From: Candidatus Woesearchaeota archaeon
GTDB lineage: Archaea > Nanobdellota > Nanobdellia > Woesearchaeales > B29-G15
Reading direction: 5' to 3'
Length of the DNA stretch: 64,000 nucleotides
NCBI GenBank assembly: GCA_017610005.1
Contig: JAFCCU010000001.1
Location: 1-64,000 of the forward strand
Made by a program: the position numbers and the translations under genes. This document shows, one piece after another, positions 48,101-58,128 of the stretch. How positions within the stretch are numbered: the stretch's first letter is position 1; every line of letters begins with the position of its first letter. The notes beneath the pieces were generated by a model that had not been told where the DNA came from, did no database searches, and saw only the letters and a program-made list of their open reading frames with translations.

Positions 48101-51100
48101 TTAATAATGACTTAAACCCAGGAGAATATTTCTTAGAAATAACAATTACTTCAGGAACTAAAAGTAAGATTGAGACTTTATGGTTTGAAGTGCAAGCCCC
48201 TTGGGCTCAAGTATGGATGGATCAAAATAATTATGCACAAGATTCAATATTAGAATATGATTATAGTATATTTACATTTGGTGCTCAAGGATGGTTGCTT
48301 TCTGAAGGCACATTAAATGTTGTAGAAATTGAAAACATGTGGACAGGGGTACCAACTCCTGTGGATATTAATATTTCAGCAACAGGTGAAGGGGACGATA
48401 CACTTGACCTTGCACCATACAATTTAGCGCCAGGAGATTATTTACTTAGATTTAATCTAATTGAAAACCCTCAATATGAAGAAGCACTTTACTTTAGAGT
48501 TGAAAAAGACTTTTTCTTTACTGTGGATGACGTTGTTAGTGGGAGAAATGTTACTCTTAATGTGACTGCTCACGGTCTTTCAGATAATATAAATTATACA
48601 CTTACAAGATACTTTAACTTCCATGAATTTGAAGAGGTAGTTGTAGGTACAAATAATGATAATGGAGTGTTTACATTTAATGATTTAAGTAATGGATTTT
48701 ATCAAGCTCAAGTAGAAATAAGAGATCCTGACACAGGAGAGTTTTATCAAGTAGATGCTCACTTTGATGTATGGATTAGAGATGTTAATATCAGTGCTCC
48801 ATGGCAAGTAAATATGGGGGATACTGTCACATTTAATATAACTTCAACAATAGATACTAACTTTTGGATAATGGATCCATTTAGTCAGCAGGTTCTTGTT
48901 CAAGAGCCAATTACTGCTGGTAACCTTGAGTATCCATACGATTTTTCCTATTCAGGAAGATTCATGTACAGTTATGGAGATGATAAATGGGCTGCTTTTA
49001 GCAATGCAGAAGAAATTGAAGTTATTCAAATGGGATTTAATGTATGGTTCCCTATGAGATGGAGATACCAAACTGGGGAAGATTATGAGTTTAATATTTC
49101 AACTCCAATGAATGGCACAAATGTAACTTTAAGGATTAAAAGCCACTTTAGTGGAAATGTTACTGTGGTATCATTAGGAAAAACTCATTTAACTCCTGAT
49201 ACAGAAAAAACTTTTACTGTGCCTATAAATATTTCAGGGCCACAAGATTGGGAATTAACTTTAGATGTGCCAACTGGCGAAAAACCAAAGATGTACACTT
49301 TTGTTGATTCATTCCCTGATCAATATGAGATAAATGCTTGGAATGATGGCTGGGAGTATAAAGCAGGAGAAACAGTTAATGTTAAAATTGAAGTTAGAGA
49401 TATTATAAATGATCAACAAGTTGCCCCCACTGGGGTTGTTGCACTAAGGATTGAAAATCCATTTGGTGCAGATATGGGTTCAGGAGCCTTAAACTGGGAT
49501 TCAGGCAATCTTGCAAATATCACAACTGGTGAAGATTGGTTAACTGGACATTACCATGTTGAATTAAATGTTTCAAAAGATTCAACAGATAGGATTCAAT
49601 GGTTTGACTTTTTTGTTAGAGGTAATGATAACTTAGAACTTTACTGGTGGCAAAATCAATGGGACTTTGTAGGAAATGAAGTTTTGGAAGTGGAAATTGA
49701 AGCAAAAGATGCTGGTATTCCAAAGGCAGGTGTTTTAGCCTCACTTGATGGCTTTGAAGAAAGACCCGACAATTGGGAAACCCCACCAACTTCTCACCCC
49801 TTAGGGCCCGGATCTTACACATTTTCAACAATAGATAATAAAACTGATTCCAATGGAAGAGTAACATTTAGTATTGAGTTAAGTCAAGCAGGATTATCTA
49901 GTGGTGGTTTTGACGGAAGGTTAAATGTTGGAGGACAAATTGTTTGGTTTGGCTTTAATCTAAGGGCATATGGTTTAGATACTTACACAAATGAGTGGGA
50001 GTATGGAATAACTGATACAATTGAATTAAACATTAGAGCTAGAAATATGAATGATTGGACTCCACTTCTTGAAGATGGAAATGTTACAATTAAAGAAATT
50101 AGAAAGCATGATCCAGGAACTTGGGAACCAGTAAATGTTTCACTAGCTGCATTTGGTTTAGATAGTAACAGGACCACAATGAATGGCGGCGAAGCATTAA
50201 TAGAAATGATTGCCAATAATTCAATATTAAACATAGCAAGACCATATGAATTTGAGGTATGGTTAGAAGTTGAATTGCCATCTGGTACTGAGGAAGGCTG
50301 GGGATGGTTTAGATTAAGTAATTCAGCAAAACCAGGATTATCAATTATTGATGGCACTGATACTGTTCCAGAATCATTTTTTGGAAATCAAGAGTATACT
50401 TTACTCTTAACTGGACCAGATGGAATGAACGCCACATTAAGAAATATGTGGGGGCCAGAATCTAAGAATTATGACTTAGAATTAGAAAGTGGATCAGAGG
50501 GGCTAGAGGTTAACTTTACCACCCCAGAATGGCCTGGTATGTATGAACTTGAAGTTGAAGTAATTCGTGATGGTGGATGGCCAGAATACATGCATGAGCA
50601 GTTTACAATTGGTTCAGGTGTTGAATTCCATTGTCATGCCGAAGGAAATATTGTGCCTGGAGTAAATTACACTGCTAGCATGAATTTATTTGGTTCAGGT
50701 CAAGATCCTTTCTGTCCACCTGATGATGAATGGTGTAGTGAAAGAACTTGGTTTGGCCCAATGGCAAATAAGACTATCACCTTGATTGGAATGAAAGACT
50801 TAAGTGACTTCTCATTTACTGATTTAGGAGGATTTAGTTTAACAACACAAACAGCAGTATGGCCAGACCATATGATCCCTGCAAATTGCTGGAGTTATGA
50901 TGGTGATGGAGAAGCAACCTGCAATGAACAAAACAGATGTGCCTGGGGACTTAGACAACATGATCAACAGATGGGTTGTATGGATTCCTGGGAATATTGT
51001 AGTGGGGCTGCAAACACTGAAGAAGAATGTGATGAAGTTACTGCATTTGATTGTACTTGGAATTCAGGAGAAAACATGTGCCAATATATGGAAGACCATA

Positions 51101-54100
51101 TGGAAGATGAAATGACCTTCCCTGGAGATGCTACTTTTACTATTGATCCAGAATTATTGTTGTTAGAAGAGGGTAAAAAGTATGACTTCTGGTTTGTTTA
51201 TACAGATGAAGAAGGCACTAATGAGACCTGTAAAATGTTTGCACAGGTTGAAAACTTCCATGTTCCAATCTCAAGAAGAGAAGAAAACTTAGCAGCAAAT
51301 AGTGCTCAGAAGGTTTGGGTAAAAACACAAAGTTTGACTGGAAGTCCAATTGAAGGTTGCGATGTAAACTTCACAGGAATTTACAATGAAAAAGACTTTA
51401 GTATTGTTAGAACTTTAACAATTAATAGCGTCACTGATGAGAGGGGTGAGCTTGTATTTAATTACACTGCACCTTCACTTCCAGGACAGTATATTGTTGA
51501 AGGTAGCGCTACTTGTAATATATCTGATGTACTTTCTAAGCAAGACTTAGCATATTGGATTGAAGTAGGGGCTAGAAACTTAGAGGTTGACGTTAAAAGT
51601 AAGTTTGAGACTGGCGAGAATATTAAAGTCTCAGTTATTACTAGAGATAGAACTGGTAACCCTCAATCTCAAAAATTAGAGTTACAGTTATGGCATTTAA
51701 GAGAAGATTATGATATGTCAATATTCCCAGAAGGGGGCGCTAATTGCATCCCTCTTGAAGCAAAAGCAGAAGGAAATTGGGCTTGGAATGAAGATAGTCA
51801 GTTTGAAACAGATGAGACTGGCACATTGGAAGTTGAATTATGTCCACTTCCAGGAGGAGTATATGACATAGAAATTTTCCCAATGTTTGACTTTATGATG
51901 GGAGATATGGGTGGCGACAAATTTGGTGATGATGACTTTGGATTCTTCGGAACTTTCATTGTTAGTGATATTGATGTTACAATTGAAAGTGAATTGCAGT
52001 ATTCTATTGGAGATGAAGTTGAAATTAATTTAACCGCGGTTGATGAATTTGGTATTCCTATCAATGGAACTGTTGTTGCTTTTGCAGTTGATATTGAGGA
52101 TTTAGCAAGCGAAGGAATGATGGGCCCAGAAGAATATGTAATTTATGAATATTCTGGAGGAGGAGTAGAACTGGATGAAAATGGTTCTGCAACCTTCACT
52201 TTTACAGTTCCAGATAATGTGACTGAAGATGAGGAAACAATTAACATCACCTTTGGACCTGCATTTTTAATGTTGATGATCCAGGATTCAGATGGAAATA
52301 TGCATAGTTATGAAGGGATGTCCTTTGTGATTAAGAGTAGCGATGATTCATCATTAACAGCTGATGCTAGCGTTATGACTAATGAATTAATTACAGTTAA
52401 TGTTACAACTGATAATGATGAACAGTATAAGGCCCAGATTGGTTCATTTTTCTTAACTGACAATCCAGACAGTATGAAAGAATGGATGATTCAAAATGGA
52501 GTTTTACTTGAAAATAAAACTGATCATAGTGAGGGTCTTTTTAAGATTTTGACTCCTAATGAACCAGGAGAGTATTATCTTGGAGTTCCAATCTTAAGAA
52601 TGGGTTCATTATTTGTTCAAGGACAAAGCCCAATGGCAAATGCAATTGAACTATTAATTACACCAATTGAAGTTAAACTTGATGCAGTAAATGTAACTGT
52701 TGAAGTTGAAGACTTGGCAGGAGCACCTATTGAAGGAGCACTTGTTGAAATTGGAAAAAGAGAAGGCTTTACTAATGTAGATGGATATGTTTCATTAGAG
52801 ATTCCAAAGGGTAAAAAATCAATCAAGGTTGAGCGTAAAACTGGTGCATTAAAACAATTCATGCAGAGTGATATGGTCAACTTTGATGTTGATAAAACTG
52901 TAAATATCTCACTTTATGAGATTGTTTTAGGAGGAAACCTTGCAGCACCATTCTTCAACATTACTGATCCAAGCTATGAAATTTCAACTGCAAAATTGAG
53001 AATAAATGTGTCAGTAAATAATACTGGTATTGAAGACTTGGAAAACTACACAATCAAAGCAATTGCATTAAGTGGAGAAGAAAGTTTCATTGAAGATGTG
53101 CTTGCAGATTCAATTGATTATGTATTCTTCTCAAACCTTTATGCAGGCTTTGAAGATGATTCTTATGAGGTTGAATTAAGAGTTACAGATGAAGAATGGA
53201 ATGGTACAGCTTATTTCCTTGTAGATGATACAGGTGTTAATTCAACTGTTGGTGCAAGATACTTGCGAGAATACACAGTTGAAACCTATGCAACAGCAGG
53301 AGATGGTATTGATAACGATAAAGACGGAAGAATTGACGAAGAGATAGATAATAATAAGGATGACGATGGCGACGGTTTGATTGATGAAGATTTGGAGGGC
53401 GAAGATTACTTTGAATTTTGTGGTAATGGCTTTTGCTCATGGGAAGAATCAGAAGGTGGACACTGTTGGGAAGATTGTGCAGTAGGTTCAGTTTGTGGTG
53501 ATGGTTTTTGTGATGATGATGAAGAATTTAATTGTCCAGAAGATTGCGTAGAGCCAGGGAATCTTTGTTCGCCAAAGATGATGTGTACAGAAGATGGAAT
53601 GTGGTGTAATGAATTTGGTGTAAAACAACCTGCTTCTCATTGTGAGATGCAGTGTGGACCAGATGCCTGTTGGAAGTGTTCAATTGGTGAATGTTCTAAC
53701 TATGCAGATTCTTGTGAAGTTAGAGCTTTTGACAGTGGTGATGAATGTGACTTCAAGAAGGAATGTTCACCTGAACAATGTTGGAATTGTGATGATGAGT
53801 CAACTTGCGACGATACCTCATTTTGCTTATGGGAGGATAATGATTGGGGGGGAGAATGCTTCCAACCAAATGGATGTGACAATGTCTGCTTTGACTGTTA
53901 TGATCAAACTTCTTGTGATACTTCTGATGCAGAGATGGATGGAGTTGGGTGTATATGGAATGAAGATAACTATGGCTCATGGTGCATGTGGAACTTCACA
54001 AATAATATGCAGGGAGAAGTTGGAAATATCTGGTTAGCTGCAGTCAACGACACTCCAGAGTGGAATGCAATAGCTGATATGGATGGTATGAGTGGCAATA

Positions 54101-55815
54101 GTGGAACTGGACTTACTCCAGGTATTTATTATATATTAACTGATATTGGTAAATCCAGATTTAACTTAACTAGAAATGGACAAGAAATTGACATTTTCAA
54201 TAATGAAAATGGCTTCTGGAGACTCTTCTCAACTAGTTCGGCAATTACCTTCCTTGATGGAGATTACACAATTGAATTAGATGATATGAATAGCGATGAC
54301 AACGTTATTTGGGAAGTCTCATTTGGTTCACAAGTTGAAGGTTATCCAGAGTTAAATCTCTCTGCGGCAGAAGTGGACATTGGCAACAATGACACTAATA
54401 TATGGTTTGAGATTTATGTGGAAGATCTTTCAGTAGCACCATTTTGTGATGAACAGATAGATCAGGCTAACTTCCTTTATTGGGAAGTGTACCTTGATAC
54501 TGTGTCTGGGCAGGGGTGCGATGATCCGGATTGCTTAATTCCTTATGATTATGCAATTACTTTTGAATCAGATTCCGGTGGCAACTTAAATGCATATATT
54601 GATGCATGGACTGGCAGTGACTGGGGATTCTTTGAAGATTTTGAGGTTAACTACACTTATCTTTGTGAGACTGACTTCATCAACCTCTCGGTATTGAGGG
54701 CGGATGTGAATGCTTCCTTGTGTGAAGCCATAACAGTGAGTTTTGAGAGTTCATATGGGGATGGCCAGGATGAGCAGGCAGTGAGGAATGTTGAAAATAT
54801 CCAGTACATACTTGAAGGGGATTGCGCAGTGTGTGGCAATGGGATTGTTGAAGCTGGAGAAGAGTGCGATGGCATTAACCTTGGCAATGAGAACTGCAAC
54901 TCTGGAATCTTCCAAGGGGCTTTTAACGGAGGTACTTTGAGCTGCAATGCTACATGCGGGTTCAACACCACGGCGTGTACAGTAGGAGGTTACTCGCTCT
55001 CAGGCCAGGTTAACGGTTCAACTATTGTTGGCGCAGAAATTGACCTTTATAACCGTTCTAATGGCGAGTTTGTGGTTTCTGTCCAAACAAATGCCCAGGG
55101 AGATTTTTCAATGGAAGGTTTAAAGCAAGGAGTCTATGACATTGAGATTTATATGCCTGCAGACCATGAGCTTGAGGATATTGAGATTTTGATTGATAAC
55201 TTAACTATAGAAGGAGAGGAAATCATGAATGTGCTTATGCCTCACTTGTATGTATTCCCTTTTATTGGAGAGCAAATGGTAGGAGGAGGGTATGCACAAA
55301 TTCAAAATGGGACTGAACTCAACTTCAGCGTGGAAATTAATAACACAGAAACTTACGAGATAAATGTTTCATTTGAATTCAATGCTTCTGAAGTAGGTGA
55401 TGACTTTAATGATTCTATTACTGGGATTCCGGTCTCAGGAGGTGGATTAGAGGCACCATTTTATTCCTTTACTCCGACCATACTTGGAGAAGCACTGCTT
55501 AAATTCAATTTATTTTTTGAAATTCCATTTAATGAAGTTGTGTTCGGAACCTCTGCTTTAAATAATGCTTTACTTCAGGTTGAGGTGTTTAACATTGGTG
55601 TGTTAGTAAATGTGACTCAAGGAGGCGCACAGTGTGATTTTGGTGACCTTGGTTCTTGCGAGGCTGCACCGGATTGTGGGTGGGCCGACCCTCCAGGAGA
55701 GGACCCTGCGGAGTGCGTACCCTGCTTTGAGATAACTGCATTTGGTGAAGGGCCGTGCGAAGCTTCCTTAGGGTGTCATTGGTTAGATTCTGAATGTGTT
55801 GGTGATGTGCAATGA
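45103..55815 (+). CDS. Giant secreted cell-surface protein (about 3570 aa) with serial Ig/MG-like modules and Cys-rich C-terminal modules
   Basis: Signal peptide, many repeated ~100-aa beta modules, CGDGFCDDDEEFNCPEDC repeats, DxDxDG calcium-binding-like segment, carboxypeptidase-regulatory-like modules. Confidence 0.85.
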   Translation: MKRGIVSKYFILVVMCLLFSSVFASAEVLTLNLNQAEFEEGKTARVFGYVLDDSLGGKPNNITDMYLDGVFVSTQTSDSEGFYEEFLTNLTAGIHNVSVNTSSSTQVLPFTVYVTASIPSYQIIASSLTVPYKTHTLNFTVKKYSGSTLSSDTIEYEVFHQNGSLYTSGNLTSDVEESLVLPQIVGSYTITLEGKKSFVAQVSKFDLKFKISDIGGNFKEVFKPNGIAYFEVEGFSNGQKITNATVTAEVTSPSGAVSTVSFVETEGTYNGNTNVTLSGTPITLMGGDYDVEFIAKDPSNNEQRVKGFFKVLGLAVDLDLQNKKPYVEEDTITFDVIVKNLEDGTLVNHSDVVYTIELEKDGKFYDTTFITPTASSNSAKTSLISFDIPSEFDDGDYFLNVKANSNGKLGYGKEYFLVRNTEFFIELSDNYGWYRDSFQPGELAKLQAHSEDNITFLQVFVYDELGALKSQVNISGESTSMEVTFNVPSNQDDYFAEVHGTINGEEIIDDRWFAVQNYFSFLDVKNLDNQFQFMIPGDEGFLTEIRVMDVAKGEGVDLSNFVVKFDRILNEETEVAYTSIKATENSTYSNRETGQIVFNIASMNLPNGHYKIEYTLIDENGKSFKGKGWFGVSSFFVDVSTYSETSQRKEVFSPGDTINVSVNIGTETGNATIYREFFDPITFEFHNGEGSTLLTASANELPSETGWYPFGVEVELNTGDEGFGEGWFEIRSLNFRSIVAKDAGEFSSGDDVIVDVVVEQSGVVVEGADIYLERVVRAQDWQDVSATAGLNATDSQGRAALTITPGEPLPPGDYFADIRAEYQNDMVWGGLGFRVTGDDVLITIDSTDNSFAQTETVPINVKVIDSSGSPKENVTVSLVGIMNLETWGPVPISKAAVNTSSSGIATFSLSAANYNPGRYAPIINISTIDSVIVGFGDGEFEIKPFDSTLGFQGDESFAIAETILVDVTIVGTVTVTAEVKDMDNNVQTIDYFYSDGVLTINNDLNPGEYFLEITITSGTKSKIETLWFEVQAPWAQVWMDQNNYAQDSILEYDYSIFTFGAQGWLLSEGTLNVVEIENMWTGVPTPVDINISATGEGDDTLDLAPYNLAPGDYLLRFNLIENPQYEEALYFRVEKDFFFTVDDVVSGRNVTLNVTAHGLSDNINYTLTRYFNFHEFEEVVVGTNNDNGVFTFNDLSNGFYQAQVEIRDPDTGEFYQVDAHFDVWIRDVNISAPWQVNMGDTVTFNITSTIDTNFWIMDPFSQQVLVQEPITAGNLEYPYDFSYSGRFMYSYGDDKWAAFSNAEEIEVIQMGFNVWFPMRWRYQTGEDYEFNISTPMNGTNVTLRIKSHFSGNVTVVSLGKTHLTPDTEKTFTVPINISGPQDWELTLDVPTGEKPKMYTFVDSFPDQYEINAWNDGWEYKAGETVNVKIEVRDIINDQQVAPTGVVALRIENPFGADMGSGALNWDSGNLANITTGEDWLTGHYHVELNVSKDSTDRIQWFDFFVRGNDNLELYWWQNQWDFVGNEVLEVEIEAKDAGIPKAGVLASLDGFEERPDNWETPPTSHPLGPGSYTFSTIDNKTDSNGRVTFSIELSQAGLSSGGFDGRLNVGGQIVWFGFNLRAYGLDTYTNEWEYGITDTIELNIRARNMNDWTPLLEDGNVTIKEIRKHDPGTWEPVNVSLAAFGLDSNRTTMNGGEALIEMIANNSILNIARPYEFEVWLEVELPSGTEEGWGWFRLSNSAKPGLSIIDGTDTVPESFFGNQEYTLLLTGPDGMNATLRNMWGPESKNYDLELESGSEGLEVNFTTPEWPGMYELEVEVIRDGGWPEYMHEQFTIGSGVEFHCHAEGNIVPGVNYTASMNLFGSGQDPFCPPDDEWCSERTWFGPMANKTITLIGMKDLSDFSFTDLGGFSLTTQTAVWPDHMIPANCWSYDGDGEATCNEQNRCAWGLRQHDQQMGCMDSWEYCSGAANTEEECDEVTAFDCTWNSGENMCQYMEDHMEDEMTFPGDATFTIDPELLLLEEGKKYDFWFVYTDEEGTNETCKMFAQVENFHVPISRREENLAANSAQKVWVKTQSLTGSPIEGCDVNFTGIYNEKDFSIVRTLTINSVTDERGELVFNYTAPSLPGQYIVEGSATCNISDVLSKQDLAYWIEVGARNLEVDVKSKFETGENIKVSVITRDRTGNPQSQKLELQLWHLREDYDMSIFPEGGANCIPLEAKAEGNWAWNEDSQFETDETGTLEVELCPLPGGVYDIEIFPMFDFMMGDMGGDKFGDDDFGFFGTFIVSDIDVTIESELQYSIGDEVEINLTAVDEFGIPINGTVVAFAVDIEDLASEGMMGPEEYVIYEYSGGGVELDENGSATFTFTVPDNVTEDEETINITFGPAFLMLMIQDSDGNMHSYEGMSFVIKSSDDSSLTADASVMTNELITVNVTTDNDEQYKAQIGSFFLTDNPDSMKEWMIQNGVLLENKTDHSEGLFKILTPNEPGEYYLGVPILRMGSLFVQGQSPMANAIELLITPIEVKLDAVNVTVEVEDLAGAPIEGALVEIGKREGFTNVDGYVSLEIPKGKKSIKVERKTGALKQFMQSDMVNFDVDKTVNISLYEIVLGGNLAAPFFNITDPSYEISTAKLRINVSVNNTGIEDLENYTIKAIALSGEESFIEDVLADSIDYVFFSNLYAGFEDDSYEVELRVTDEEWNGTAYFLVDDTGVNSTVGARYLREYTVETYATAGDGIDNDKDGRIDEEIDNNKDDDGDGLIDEDLEGEDYFEFCGNGFCSWEESEGGHCWEDCAVGSVCGDGFCDDDEEFNCPEDCVEPGNLCSPKMMCTEDGMWCNEFGVKQPASHCEMQCGPDACWKCSIGECSNYADSCEVRAFDSGDECDFKKECSPEQCWNCDDESTCDDTSFCLWEDNDWGGECFQPNGCDNVCFDCYDQTSCDTSDAEMDGVGCIWNEDNYGSWCMWNFTNNMQGEVGNIWLAAVNDTPEWNAIADMDGMSGNSGTGLTPGIYYILTDIGKSRFNLTRNGQEIDIFNNENGFWRLFSTSSAITFLDGDYTIELDDMNSDDNVIWEVSFGSQVEGYPELNLSAAEVDIGNNDTNIWFEIYVEDLSVAPFCDEQIDQANFLYWEVYLDTVSGQGCDDPDCLIPYDYAITFESDSGGNLNAYIDAWTGSDWGFFEDFEVNYTYLCETDFINLSVLRADVNASLCEAITVSFESSYGDGQDEQAVRNVENIQYILEGDCAVCGNGIVEAGEECDGINLGNENCNSGIFQGAFNGGTLSCNATCGFNTTACTVGGYSLSGQVNGSTIVGAEIDLYNRSNGEFVVSVQTNAQGDFSMEGLKQGVYDIEIYMPADHELEDIEILIDNLTIEGEEIMNVLMPHLYVFPFIGEQMVGGGYAQIQNGTELNFSVEINNTETYEINVSFEFNASEVGDDFNDSITGIPVSGGGLEAPFYSFTPTILGEALLKFNLFFEIPFNEVVFGTSALNNALLQVEVFNIGVLVNVTQGGAQCDFGDLGSCEAAPDCGWADPPGEDPAECVPCFEITAFGEGPCEASLGCHWLDSECVGDVQ

Positions 55816-57104
55816 AAACAACAATAATTTTTACATTAATTTTTGTGCTTGCAATGGGTTTGGCAAATGCAGCTACTCTTACCTGCGAACAGACAACAAG
55901 TAGTTCACTTGAAGTTGCGCAGTTTTCAAGTACATCGGTTCAAATTCAATGTACTGCATCAGGGGGAACTGTAAGTAACATACAGATTACTCCAAACCCA
56001 AATCCAGGTACTGGTTTATCTATTTCAACAACTTCAAGCATGTCATCAAGTCTTGGAGATACCGAGAGTGATACAGTTGAATGGAGCGTAACAGGAGATA
56101 CTCCAAATACTTATGCTGTGGCTTACAGTTTGGTATCTGATGGTACAGAAGCCTGGATTGGAGCAGATTCAACAACAATTGAAGTTGTAGCTGTTGCACA
56201 GTTGCAAGTGGAATATGTATCTCCTCCAAGTCAATACTCGGATGGAGAAACTCTTAATGTAAAGATCACAAATATTGGAGGAACAACTGCTAACAGTGTT
56301 AAATTAAAATTAAATTCAGGTAGTAAATTAAATTATCCTTCGACAATTAGTGCTAATTCACAAGCAAGTTATTCATGGACAAGTTCAACTGGATTTGACG
56401 AAGCTGATAATTATACAACAACTGTGTATATTGGAGATGTTCAACATGATACTGTTGCTACTGAAGTGAAGAGTGATGGATCAAGTTCAACAACCACAAC
56501 ATCCATTGCAGCTACAACCACAAGCACTGCTTCTAGCGGAGGAGGAGGCGGAGCTGGCGCAGCACCTGCAGCTTATGGTACTTATTCCATGGCCTTAAAA
56601 CAGGAAATGTTTGCATTAAAAATTCAAGACCGCGTGTCATTCACAGCAGGTAATTCTCCTCACACAGCAAGAGTGCTGGGAATTACCTCTGAAGAAGTCA
56701 CAGTTGAAATAACATCTGACCCAATTGAAGTAACTGTTCAAAAAGGAAGCAGTGTTAAGATTGATTTAGATTCAGATGATATCTACGATCTTCAATTAAG
56801 ATGTGATAGAATTGCAAATGCTTCAGGGGTATTAACAGCAGACTTAGACTTCAAAATGATAGAGGAAACAATACCTGAAGGAACTGTTGTTGAAGATGGC
56901 GTCTCACAACCGGTTGTTGATTCAACCGAAGAAACAGAAGAAACAGAAGAAGATGAAACTGGTGGCAGAAGGAAGGTTACAAGCGGTGGAGATGGCGAAG
57001 AAAAACCCAATTGGATTATTCCAATAATCTTAATTATTGTTGGAGTATTAATTGTTGCTGCAATTGTTGTAAAGATTGCAATTCAACACAAAAAAGAACA
57101 ATAA
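55812..57104 (+). CDS. Secreted protein with Thr/Gly-rich linker and C-terminal TM anchor
   Basis: Signal peptide, TTTTSIAATTTSTASSGGGGGAG linker, C-terminal TM followed by HKKEQ; ATGA overlap with upstream gene. Confidence 0.75.
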   Translation: MKTTIIFTLIFVLAMGLANAATLTCEQTTSSSLEVAQFSSTSVQIQCTASGGTVSNIQITPNPNPGTGLSISTTSSMSSSLGDTESDTVEWSVTGDTPNTYAVAYSLVSDGTEAWIGADSTTIEVVAVAQLQVEYVSPPSQYSDGETLNVKITNIGGTTANSVKLKLNSGSKLNYPSTISANSQASYSWTSSTGFDEADNYTTTVYIGDVQHDTVATEVKSDGSSSTTTTSIAATTTSTASSGGGGGAGAAPAAYGTYSMALKQEMFALKIQDRVSFTAGNSPHTARVLGITSEEVTVEITSDPIEVTVQKGSSVKIDLDSDDIYDLQLRCDRIANASGVLTADLDFKMIEETIPEGTVVEDGVSQPVVDSTEETEETEEDETGGRRKVTSGGDGEEKPNWIIPIILIIVGVLIVAAIVVKIAIQHKKEQ

Positions 57105-57111
57105 ACTTTTT

Positions 57112-57666
57112 TTAACCTTTTTCTTTAATTATATTTGCTTGAAACTTATAGATTTTACAATCTTTATCAAGCCAAGAACTTCTAGACAATCCTGCTTTAA
57201 TACTTAATTGTTCCAAAAATTCGCGTGAATCCCATCCAAATTCCCCAGGCACTTGGGGCAATAGTAACCCCGAATGAAAGTTTTTCTCTAAAATCAATCC
57301 ATCTGTTCCAACCTTAATTTTTTTTGGATATTCCCTTGGATCATTAACCTTAATAAAAGTTGGAACACTTAACACTGAAACCTCAAAACTCAAATCTCCC
57401 AGTTCTTCTTTAGTTACTGGTGGAAATCTAGGATCTTGAAATGCTGCTGCAAGTGAAGCTTTCATTGTAGCCTGCCATAAAGGATATAATGGAACTGGAA
57501 ACCCTATGCATCCTCTCAAAGTTCCATCTTTTTTAATAGTTACAAAAACCCCTTGTTTTAATGAAAATAATTCTTTAGTTTTGAAAAAATTAGGAGCTTC
57601 TCCAGTAAGATGACCAGAAACAGTTTCTTTTGCAAGCTTTAATAGCAACTTGCCGTTTTTAATCAT
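57112..57666 (-). CDS. AMMECR1 domain protein
   Basis: GVFVTIKKDGTLRGCIGFP, AAFQDPRFPPV, FEVSVLS. Confidence 0.92.
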   Translation of the reverse strand: MIKNGKLLLKLAKETVSGHLTGEAPNFFKTKELFSLKQGVFVTIKKDGTLRGCIGFPVPLYPLWQATMKASLAAAFQDPRFPPVTKEELGDLSFEVSVLSVPTFIKVNDPREYPKKIKVGTDGLILEKNFHSGLLLPQVPGEFGWDSREFLEQLSIKAGLSRSSWLDKDCKIYKFQANIIKEKG

Positions 57667-57935
57667 TTTAGTTTGTCAAAAGCACCTACAAAATCTTTAT
57701 TTCTTTTCTTTAATCTGTCTACTGCTGATTTAAGAGCATCTCTTGGACTCCCGCTTTTAGTTTTAACAATCATTTCAGGAATTCCAATTAATGGATGTGC
57801 AATATTATATGTTGCAAATTCAACATTTTTATCTGTGATAAGCTCATTTTTTAGTGCATTACATAGAGTATGGCCTTCACCATGAAGCTCAAATGTAATC
57901 CTGTCTTTTTTATCCTCAATAATCTTGATTTCCAT
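57663..57935 (-). CDS. rpoL: DNA-directed RNA polymerase subunit L
   Basis: FELHGEGHTLCNALKNEL...YNIAHPLIGIPEMIVKT. Confidence 0.93.
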   Translation of the reverse strand: MEIKIIEDKKDRITFELHGEGHTLCNALKNELITDKNVEFATYNIAHPLIGIPEMIVKTKSGSPRDALKSAVDRLKKRNKDFVGAFDKLK

Positions 57936-57998
57936 TTTATCTCAAGAGTGAAGGTGGTATTTAAAAATGTTTCCCCTCAAACCTTTGGAAAAGCACGA

Positions 57999-58091
57999 GA
58001 AAATCTTCGATTTTCTGTGTCCTAAAAATCTTCGATTCTTTATGAGTTTGATCGAAAATGGGGTTCTCCGAACCCCTTTGTCTGCGACAAA
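57999..58091 (+). repeat. Cluster of short hairpins with 3-nt loops upstream of the XTPase gene
   Basis: GAAAATC-TTC-GATTTTC, GGGGTTC-TCC-GAACCCC, TTTGTC-TGC-GACAAA. Confidence 0.7.
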
Positions 58092-58128
58092 ACGAAAAGT
58101 TTTTATTAGCAACCTTAAGAGAGATTAT

